From: Bacillota bacterium
GTDB lineage: Bacteria > Bacillota > Clostridia > Oscillospirales > Ruminococcaceae
Assembly: GCA_023413185.1 (NCBI GenBank)
Contig: JAEZQD010000045.1
Location: 1 to 10,738, forward strand
Direction of reading: 5' to 3'
Length of the DNA: 10,738 nucleotides
Positions 6,289 through 10,738 of the stretch are shown here, in pieces. The notes beneath the pieces were generated by a model. It was not told the origin of the DNA. It saw only the letters and a list, made by a program, of their open reading frames with translations, and did not search any database. How positions within the stretch are numbered: position 1 is the stretch's first letter; each line of letters opens with the position of its first letter. The translations under genes were made by a program, and so were the position numbers.

Positions 6289-7011
6289 TTACAGAATCCT
6301 GCCCAAGAACTCCTTGGTGCGCTCGTTTTGCGGGGCGTTAAATATCTGCTCGGGTGTGCCCGCCTCGATGATCTTTCCGTCGTCCATGTATACGATGCGG
6401 TCCGCCACCTCACGGGCAAAGCCCATCTCGTGGGTGACCACCACCATGGTCATGCCATCCGCCGCCAGCTTCTGCATTACCTGCAGCACGTCGTCCACCA
6501 GCTCGGGGTCGAGCGCGGAGGTGGGCTCGTCAAACAGCATAATCTTGGGGTACATGGCAAGCGCGCGGGCAATGGCGACACGCTGCTTCTGTCCGCCCGA
6601 TATCATGGACGGGTAGGCGTTTGCCTTGTCGAGCATCCCCACCTTTTCAAGCATCTGCTCGCCCAGTACCAGTGCCTCGTCTCTGGGCATCTGCTTCACC
6701 TGCGTCAGCCCCTCTATCACGTTGCCCATCACCGTGCGGTGGGGGAACAGGTTAAAATGCTGGAACACCATACCCACCTCCCGCCGAAGCAGGTGCAGGT
6801 TTTTGCTTTTTGAGGTTACGGTGTCTCCGTCGATGGTAATGGTGCCCTTTTGCGCCTTCTCTAAAAAGTTGATGCAGCGCAGCAGCGTGCTCTTGCCCGA
6901 GCCGCTCGAGCCGATGATTACCACCACCTCGCTGGGCTCCACCGACAGGTTGATGTCCTTTAGCACCTTGTGGGTGCCGTACCATTTATTCAGGTTGTTT
7001 ATTTTTATCAT
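6289..7011 (-). CDS. Polar amino-acid ABC transporter ATP-binding protein (GlnQ/HisP type)
   Basis: A 240-residue ATPase that powers amino-acid import from the cytosolic face. All motifs are intact: Walker A GSSGSGKST (34-42), Q-loop glutamine at 84, signature ISGGQKQR (137-144, a common variant of LSGGQ), Walker B IMLFDEP (157-163), D-loop SALD (165-168) and switch histidine H194 in THEMGFA. Length and the MVFQHFNLFPHRTV segment are typical of the PAAT subfamily. The ATG at 7011 is preceded by AAGG at 7 nt. It lies 37 nt after the permease stop as the last gene of a three-gene import operon, with the G-rich repeat array immediately downstream. The particular amino acid cannot be inferred. 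Confidence 0.95.
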   Translation of the reverse strand: MIKINNLNKWYGTHKVLKDINLSVEPSEVVVIIGSSGSGKSTLLRCINFLEKAQKGTITIDGDTVTSKSKNLHLLRREVGMVFQHFNLFPHRTVMGNVIEGLTQVKQMPRDEALVLGEQMLEKVGMLDKANAYPSMISGGQKQRVAIARALAMYPKIMLFDEPTSALDPELVDDVLQVMQKLAADGMTMVVVTHEMGFAREVADRIVYMDDGKIIEAGTPEQIFNAPQNERTKEFLGRIL

Positions 7012-7048
7012 GTGCGTACCTTGCCTTTCCGATATGGTGGAGTGCGTC

Positions 7049-7711
7049 CTATGCCCGATGGTCGCTTACCTTCAGCCGCTTTTCAAGCAGGTTTGCAAGC
7101 AGCGTCAGAATCGAGGTCATAATCAAATAGTAGATTGCGGCAATGGTCAGCATCTCCATAAAGTTAAAGGTGGAGGAACCGAGCTGCCGTGCTAGCAGCA
7201 ACAGCTCGGGCACCGACGCGGCGCTTGCCAGCGACGAATCCTTGAGCGCAATGATGAACTGGTTGCTTAATGGGGGAACCGCGCGCTTTAACGCCTGGGG
7301 CAGGATGATGCGGCGCATGACCAGAACGGGTGTCATGCCAAGGGAGGTACCCGCCTCACGCTGACCGCGATCGACCGATTCAATGGCGCCGCGGAAGATC
7401 TCGGCGATGTATGCGCCGTTGTGGATACCCAGCGCCACAAACGCGGAGGGTATCTTATCGAGCGAGATGATGTTGACAAGCCCGAAGTAGATGAATAACA
7501 GCTGCAACAGCAGCGGCGTGCCGCGTATCAGCCAGATATAAAACTTAGCGGGATAGCTGAGCACCTTGTATTTGGAGATGCGAAGCAGGGCAAACACAAG
7601 CCCCAGCCCAACCCCTATCAGAATGCCGAACGCCGTTATCTGCAGCGTCATCATCGCGGCGGGCAAAAACAGCCCGAAATACTGCGGTATAATCGAAAAA
7701 TCCCATGCCAT
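7049..7711 (-). CDS. Polar amino-acid ABC transporter permease (HisM/GlnP type)
   Basis: A 220-residue inner-membrane subunit with about five helices (roughly 11-45, 57-81, 87-107, 146-171, 184-208). The EAA loop at 119-139 (EAGTSLGMTPVLVMRRIILPQ) docks on the ATPase. The segment YIWLIRGTPLLLQLLFIYFG is diagnostic of the His/Glu/Gln/Arg permease family. With one permease gene in the operon, the channel is probably a homodimer. The ATG at 7711 is chosen because AAAGGAG lies 8 nt upstream; a GTG six codons earlier overlaps that ribosome site. It is separated from the binding-protein gene by 141 nt containing a hairpin and from the ATPase gene by 37 nt. Confidence 0.94.
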   Translation of the reverse strand: MAWDFSIIPQYFGLFLPAAMMTLQITAFGILIGVGLGLVFALLRISKYKVLSYPAKFYIWLIRGTPLLLQLLFIYFGLVNIISLDKIPSAFVALGIHNGAYIAEIFRGAIESVDRGQREAGTSLGMTPVLVMRRIILPQALKRAVPPLSNQFIIALKDSSLASAASVPELLLLARQLGSSTFNFMEMLTIAAIYYLIMTSILTLLANLLEKRLKVSDHRA

Positions 7712-7795
7712 GGGCAAAGCTCCTTTCACACAAAGCGGAGCCTGCTTGTATCACAGACCCCGTTTCATCCTGTTCTTCTATTGCGGTTGCTTATG

Positions 7796-7831
7796 GCAGT
7801 TGCCGTGCGTGTTGTCGCTGCCGGCAACTGC
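7796..7831 (-). promoter_or_regulatory. Intercistronic hairpin between binding-protein and permease genes
   Basis: GCAGTTGCC (7796-7804) and GGCAACTGC (7823-7831) form a perfect 9-bp stem around an 18-nt loop, about 20 nt past the binding-protein stop. No T-tract follows on the minus strand, so full termination is unlikely. In import operons such stems commonly protect the upstream binding-protein mRNA from 3' decay and let it outnumber permease; that role is inferred here. Confidence 0.6.
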
Positions 7832-7852
7832 ATTATCGTTGGCTGTCCCTTG

Positions 7853-8650
7853 CTATTTCACGGTTATGTCCGCACCGTTGTGCCACGTTTGGCTGATTAA
7901 TGACAGGGTGCCGTCGCTGTGCATCTCGGCAATAATCTCGTTTAATTTATCAAGGAGCTCGGGGTCGTTTTTGTTGACGGCAATCGCCATCTCCTCCAGC
8001 CGCAGAATCTCGCCCGCAAACGCGAGCGTATCGCCGCCGCTTATGGCGTTCATCGCCTCAAGTGCCACCAGACGGTCGGTAATCACACCGTCTACGCGCC
8101 CGTTAATGAGCTCCATCATGGTTGCGTTATCATCCTGATACAGGCTTACCTTGGCGCCCAAGCCCTCGGCATCCTGTACAAAGTTGGTTCCGGTTGTCAC
8201 GGCAATGGTTTTGCCCGCCATCTGTGCGGGGTCGGTAATGCCCGAATCGGCACGTACAATCAGCTGGGCACCCGAGTAGTAGTAGGGAACGGTGAAATTC
8301 ACTTCCTTTAAGCGCTCCTCGGTAATCGCCATGCTGCCTAAGATGCCGTCGTAGCGGGCGTTCTTAAGCCCCTCCACCAGTCCGTCCCAGTCGCTGGTTA
8401 CATAATCCAGTTCAACGCCCAACCGCTCGGCGATGGCGGCGCCGGTGTCAACGTCAAACCCAATGACCTTGCCCGTCTCGTCGATGTAGTTAAACGGGCG
8501 GTATCCGCCGCTGCCTACCACAGTCAGCTTGTTGTTTTCCATTACCCGCGTCAGGCTGTCTGCCGCAGTCGCTTGTGCCGCACACCCCGCGGCAAGCAGA
8601 AGTGCAAGTGCAAGCGCGGTACATAAAACTAAAATCTTCGTCTTCTTCAA
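7853..8650 (-). CDS. Polar amino-acid-binding lipoprotein of an ABC importer (SBP_bac_3 family)
   Basis: A 265-residue receptor anchored outside the membrane. The signal peptide (KKTK, hydrophobic 6-20) ends in L-A-A-G-C with the lipidated cysteine at 23. The mature protein is a family 3 binding protein: LTVVGSGGYRPFNYIDETGKVIGFDVDTGAAIAERLG, then the ligand-binding GSMAITEERLKEVNFTVPYYYSG (R113 expected to hold the alpha-carboxylate), TTGTNFVQD, and VDGVITDR (aspartate expected to hold the alpha-amino group). Substrate is uncertain. The start is an unusual TTG; AAAGGGG lies about 10 nt upstream, and the only nearby ATG opens a two-codon frame (ATG-ACT-TAA) whose stop abuts the TTG. It is first in the operon with permease and ATPase. 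Confidence 0.93.
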   Translation of the reverse strand: MKKTKILVLCTALALALLLAAGCAAQATAADSLTRVMENNKLTVVGSGGYRPFNYIDETGKVIGFDVDTGAAIAERLGVELDYVTSDWDGLVEGLKNARYDGILGSMAITEERLKEVNFTVPYYYSGAQLIVRADSGITDPAQMAGKTIAVTTGTNFVQDAEGLGAKVSLYQDDNATMMELINGRVDGVITDRLVALEAMNAISGGDTLAFAGEILRLEEMAIAVNKNDPELLDKLNEIIAEMHSDGTLSLISQTWHNGADITVK

Positions 8651-8681
8651 TTAAGTCATACCCCTTTGTTCATAAAATGAT

Positions 8682-8717
8682 GCTGCCCATGCCGTCGACA
8701 TTCTTCGGCAAGACAGC
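8682..8717 (-). promoter_or_regulatory. Leader hairpin of the amino-acid importer mRNA
   Basis: On the minus strand GCTGTC (8717-8712) pairs with GGCAGC (8687-8682, one G-U), and TGCCG (8710-8706) pairs with CGGCA (8694-8690), around an 11-nt loop. This gives an 11-bp stem with a small internal bulge. It lies in the leader of about 98 nt, well upstream of the ribosome site, without a T-tract. No known riboswitch consensus was recognised. Confidence 0.4.
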
Positions 8718-8754
8718 ACAGCAATAGTGCAATACGCACATATTTATGACCATA

Positions 8755-8783
8755 ATTATAGCACAATTTCACAATTACATCAA
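8755..8783 (-). promoter_or_regulatory. Strong promoter of the amino-acid importer operon
   Basis: On the minus strand TTGATG (8783-8778), a 17-nt spacer and TATAAT (8760-8755) preceded by TGC form a near-consensus promoter with an extended -10. Transcription should start near 8748. Ten-bp-phased CTGAGC repeats begin directly upstream of the -35. Confidence 0.82.
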
Positions 8784-8787
8784 AGCG

Positions 8788-8843
8788 GCTCAGCCCCGCT
8801 CAGGTCCGCTCAGGCGGGATTATCGAGGGTCAGGGACGCTCAG
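8788..8843. repeat. Direct repeats with a 10-bp period upstream of the importer promoter
   Basis: GCTCAG (CTGAGC on the minus strand) begins at 8788, 8798, 8808 and 8838, and GGTCAG at 8828; only the register at 8818 is empty. The next step of the same register (8783 on the minus strand) is the first base of the -35 hexamer. All copies thus fall on one face of the helix relative to polymerase, which suggests cooperative activator binding or an upstream element. No regulator in the window is obviously linked. Confidence 0.7.
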
Positions 8844-8877
8844 CCGACCGATCCGCAGGGTTTCTGCCCTATCAAGC

Positions 8878-8897
8878 CATATCCTCCCATATCCTCC
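8878..8897. repeat. Perfect tandem duplication of CATATCCTCC
   Basis: CATATCCTCC occurs at 8878-8887 and again immediately at 8888-8897. Both starts keep the same 10-bp register as the GCTCAG repeats beginning at 8788. A third unit is absent. Confidence 0.75.
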
Positions 8898-8917
8898 CGA
8901 TTGACCCGAGGTACGCC

Positions 8918-8954
8918 AAAGCGGCAGCTTGTATGCCATACAGACCGCCGCTTT
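8918..8954. other. Compound hairpin between the terminator and phased repeats
   Basis: AAAGCGGC (8918-8925) and GCCGCTTT (8947-8954) pair perfectly. Between them GTATG-C-CATAC (8931-8941) is a second palindrome, separated from the outer stem by 5-nt internal loops. It follows the ktrB terminator on the minus strand and has no T-tract. Its role is unknown. Confidence 0.5.
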
Positions 8955-8965
8955 GCCCGCGCGAC

Positions 8966-9004
8966 AAAAAACGCCCCCGCCTTTTTAAAGCAAAGGCAGG
9001 GGCG
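8966..9004 (-). terminator. Rho-independent terminator of the potassium transporter gene
   Basis: On the minus strand CGCCCCTGCCTTT (9004-8992) pairs with AAAGGCGGGGGCG, with one G-U pair and a short loop. Six T follow (8971-8966). It begins about 17 nt after the stop codon at 9021. Confidence 0.9.
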
Positions 9005-9020
9005 CAATCTATTATATCAA

Positions 9021-10406
9021 TCAGCCTACGGTAATCTTACCATCGGGAATAACCTCGTGGCGTTTGCCCTGACGCAGTGTCAGCGCGATGGCAAACGAAA
9101 CGGGTCCCACACGTCCGAGATACATAGCAAGGATCAGCACGATCTTAGAGGGCAGGTTTGCCACCGTGGTAACGCCCGTACTCAGCCCAACCGTCGCAAA
9201 GGCGGAGGTGGATTCAAACAGGGCGTTCATGCCGTCGGTCGTCTCGGCACTGGTAAAGTAGATGATTGAGGTGGCGACAAGCACCAGGGTTATCGAAAAG
9301 AACGCGATGGCAAGCGCCTTGTATACGATGGCTTTATCCACCCGGCGTTTGAACACCACCGTTTCTTCCCGCCCGAGCACGACGCTGAGCACCGTCATAA
9401 TGAGCACCGCAAAAGTGGTGGTCTTAATACCGCCGCCCGTCGAGCCGGGGGACGCGCCGATAAACATTAAGATAATCATAAACATCTTGGTAATCCCCTT
9501 TAGGGACCCAATGTCTACGGTATTAAAGCCCGCGGTACGCGACGAAACCGACTGAAACATCGAGTTAAGCAACTTTTCAAAAAACGAAAGCGGGGCAAGG
9601 GTACCGGGGTTGTCCCACTCAAACAGCAAAAACAGTATTGTGCCCGACAATATCAGGATGCCCGAAACCACCAGCACAATGCGGGTGTGCAGCAGAAGCT
9701 TTCGTGTTTTTCGGTAGTGAAACAGGTCCTGCCACACCAAAAAGCCCAGGCCACCCACGATGATGAGCGCCATGATAATAAACAGCACATAGGGGTTGTC
9801 GCCGTAGTTTGTCAGGCTGGCGTACGCGCCCTCCCGCCCGAGCAGGTCAATACCCGCGTTGCAGAATGCCGAGACGGCAAGAAACACCGACATAAAGACG
9901 CCCTCTCTGCCGTATTTGGGCACAAAATGCGCCATAAGCAGCAGTGCGCCTATTGCTTCGCAGGAAAAGGAAACGACCATAATCGTCTTAATCAGCTTTG
10001 GGGCGTCCACCACATCCAAGGCATTTGCGGTTTCGCTTGCCATATGTACCCCGCGCAAACCCAGCTTGCGGCGCAGCGCAATATTAAAGAACGTCACTAT
10101 GGTAAGCAGGCCAAGCCCGCCGATCTGAATCAGCAGCAAAATAACAGCCTGACCGATGGCAGACCATTTTAAGTAGGTGTCGAACACCACAAGCCCCGTC
10201 ACACAGGTGGCGGTGGTGGCGGTAAACAATGCATCCACAAAGGGGGTAAACGCGCCGTCGCGCGAGCTAAAGGGCATCATGAGCAAAACTGCGCCGACGA
10301 GTATTACAATCACAAAGCTTGTTGCAATCGTCCGCACCGGCCGATGCACGGCAGGATGCTTTTTTTCAGGGCCTGCGTTAAGCACTTCATCGCTTCCTTT
10401 AACCAT
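9021..10406 (-). CDS. ktrB: KtrB/TrkH-family potassium uptake channel subunit
   Basis: A 461-residue membrane protein that conducts K+ (often with Na+ coupling) together with a cytosolic KtrA/TrkA ring. The four pore loops of the family are present with their filter glycines: TCVTG (67-71), FCNAG (181-185), SRTAG (289-293) and FATVG (403-407). The intramembrane gating loop GASPGSTGGGIKTTT (about 317-331) and the conserved arginine in LGRVGP (R432) are also present. The C-terminus IPDGKITVG resembles KtrB. No ktrA is in the window. The ATG at 10406 has no ribosome site; a GTG at 10385 has AAAGGA about 9 nt upstream and may be the true start. The frame stays open to a GTG at 10550, but that part lies inside the structured leader and is not credible. 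It has its own promoter, leader and terminator. Confidence 0.92.
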   Translation of the reverse strand: MVKGSDEVLNAGPEKKHPAVHRPVRTIATSFVIVILVGAVLLMMPFSSRDGAFTPFVDALFTATTATCVTGLVVFDTYLKWSAIGQAVILLLIQIGGLGLLTIVTFFNIALRRKLGLRGVHMASETANALDVVDAPKLIKTIMVVSFSCEAIGALLLMAHFVPKYGREGVFMSVFLAVSAFCNAGIDLLGREGAYASLTNYGDNPYVLFIIMALIIVGGLGFLVWQDLFHYRKTRKLLLHTRIVLVVSGILILSGTILFLLFEWDNPGTLAPLSFFEKLLNSMFQSVSSRTAGFNTVDIGSLKGITKMFMIILMFIGASPGSTGGGIKTTTFAVLIMTVLSVVLGREETVVFKRRVDKAIVYKALAIAFFSITLVLVATSIIYFTSAETTDGMNALFESTSAFATVGLSTGVTTVANLPSKIVLILAMYLGRVGPVSFAIALTLRQGKRHEVIPDGKITVG

Positions 10407-10456
10407 ACTATAATAGGCGTCATACAATGTACGCCGCACCGTTTTGCGCTTTGTAA

Positions 10457-10542
10457 TATAGTCAGTAAACTTGAAAACAGTCCCTGTTTTCAAGCGGCAG
10501 GTACTACCTGCCGCACGCCTGATGGCGTGTTTATTGACTATA
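10457..10542 (-). other. Leader cloverleaf A: closing stem around three abutting hairpins
   Basis: A 14-bp closing stem (10457-10470 with 10529-10542, one G-T position) encloses three perfect hairpins. These are 10 bp with a 3-nt loop (10471-10493), 10 bp around a single central base (10494-10514) and 5 bp with a 4-nt loop (10515-10528). Every helix abuts the next, leaving no unpaired base at the four-way junction. The imperfect position is G-U in plus-strand RNA but A-C in minus-strand RNA, although the gene's promoter would transcribe the minus strand. It lies 1 nt from cloverleaf B. I know of no RNA family with this exact form. Confidence 0.8.
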
Positions 10543-10543
10543 G

Positions 10544-10625
10544 ACTCCACAAACCGCCCACAAATGTGGGCGCCGCACGGTTTTTCGTGCGGTTCAAAAC
10601 GGTTTGGTCTTAAAGTTTGTGGAGT
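10544..10625 (-). other. Leader cloverleaf B: second four-way element next to the transcription start
   Basis: A perfect 11-bp closing stem (10544-10554 with 10615-10625) encloses three hairpins. They are 7 bp with loop AAAT (10555-10572), 7 bp with a 6-nt loop (10573-10592) and 8 bp with a 6-nt loop (10593-10614), again with no unpaired junction base. The last hairpin is fully paired only in minus-strand RNA, where both odd positions become G-U; in plus-strand RNA they are C-A mismatches. It would begin about 8 nt from the mRNA 5' end. Size is tRNA-like, but there is no 7-bp acceptor stem, T-loop or CCA context. Confidence 0.8.
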
Positions 10626-10639
10626 ATCACAGTGCCTTG

Positions 10640-10668
10640 ATTATATCAAAGCGCCTTTGAAAAAGCAA
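10640..10668 (-). promoter_or_regulatory. Promoter of the ktrB leader and gene
   Basis: On the minus strand TTGCTT (10668-10663), a 17-nt spacer and TATAAT (10645-10640) preceded by TGA form an extended -10 promoter. The predicted start near 10633 puts both cloverleafs in the 5' leader, which runs about 225 nt to the ATG at 10406. Confidence 0.72.
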
Positions 10669-10684
10669 TGCACAACCTTATAAG

Positions 10685-10738
10685 CTACGGCTTCATTCTG
10701 AGGTGCTTTTTTACAAGCGCCAGCAGCCTGCGGTCGTT
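10685..10738 (-). CDS. C-terminal end of an unidentified protein
   Basis: Seventeen codons and a TAG stop at 10687-10685 remain of a gene entering from the right edge. They read NDRRLLALVKKHLRMKP, a basic amphipathic helical tail. Of the other minus-strand frames here, one hits a stop within nine codons and one runs on through the ktrB promoter, so this frame is the most natural. The family cannot be told. There is no terminator between it and the ktrB promoter, whose -35 starts 17 nt after the stop, so read-through into the ktrB leader is possible. Confidence 0.45.
   Translation of the reverse strand, partial: NDRRLLALVKKHLRMKP

Noticed and set aside
6129..6616. Open frames across the G-rich repeats on either strand
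   Set aside because: They translate the repeat as arginine-, proline- or glycine-rich peptides and overlap the real ATPase gene in another frame; no start signals.
10407..10550. N-terminal extension of ktrB to a GTG at 10550
   Set aside because: The extra 48 codons translate hairpin arms of the leader, have no ribosome site, and are absent from KtrB proteins, which begin shortly before the first membrane helix.
10544..10625. tRNA gene suggested by the 82-nt cloverleaf
   Set aside because: The closing stem is 11 bp, the three arms have 7-8 bp stems with 4-6 nt loops, and no T-loop, D-loop or anticodon features are present.
10407..10640. c-di-AMP (ydaO/yuaA) riboswitch in the ktrB leader
   Set aside because: Expected from gene context, but I could not find its conserved sequence blocks; the visible structure is a different fold.
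1..10738. Insertion sequence, phage or other mobile-gene content
   Set aside because: No transposase, integrase or phage-like protein appears in any frame; inverted repeats found are short and local.

Overview
The window looks like a chromosomal segment of a moderately GC-balanced Gram-positive anaerobe, probably of class Clostridia. The reasons are lipoprotein signal peptides ending in a lipobox, strong Shine-Dalgarno sites of the AGGAGG/AAGGGG type, GTG and TTG starts, several U-tailed hairpin terminators, and gene families common in Clostridia (a DUF2089 regulator, DUF4386, a ChvE-type sugar-binding lipoprotein, a KtrB/TrkH potassium channel). Every convincing gene is on the minus strand, so the layout is best read from high to low coordinates. 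I see no transposase, phage gene, CRISPR array, rRNA or tRNA.

Layout from right to left. (1) 10738-10685: the last 17 codons of an unidentified gene. (2) 10668-8966: a KtrB/TrkH potassium-uptake subunit with its own promoter and terminator. Its leader of about 230 nt holds two abutting cloverleaf structures (10544-10625 and 10457-10542). In each, a long closing stem encloses three hairpins with no unpaired base at the junction. (3) 8783-6289: a polar amino-acid ABC importer in the order binding lipoprotein, permease, ATPase. It is driven by a strong promoter preceded by direct repeats with an exact 10-bp period, carries an intercistronic hairpin, and ends in a G-rich minisatellite at 6165-6286. 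(4) 6090-5375: a two-gene operon of a DUF2089 HTH protein and a small three-helix membrane protein, with palindromic repeats over the promoter. (5) 5155-3951: an MscS-type mechanosensitive channel with its terminator. (6) 3919-2210: a three-gene operon of a small membrane protein, an XRE repressor and a DUF4386 membrane protein, with a palindrome over the -10 region. (7) 2000-766: a NapH-like membrane protein with two [4Fe-4S] ferredoxin motifs, as a single-gene unit. (8) 439-1: a promoter and the first 70 codons of a ChvE-like multiple-monosaccharide-binding lipoprotein.

The content is mostly membrane transport and envelope sensing: potassium, amino acids, sugar and mechanical stress, plus two compact cassettes pairing a DNA-binding protein with membrane protein(s). 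The protein families are ordinary. The least explained material is intergenic: the twin cloverleafs in the potassium-transporter leader, the phased repeats upstream of the ABC-importer promoter, and the G-rich minisatellite.
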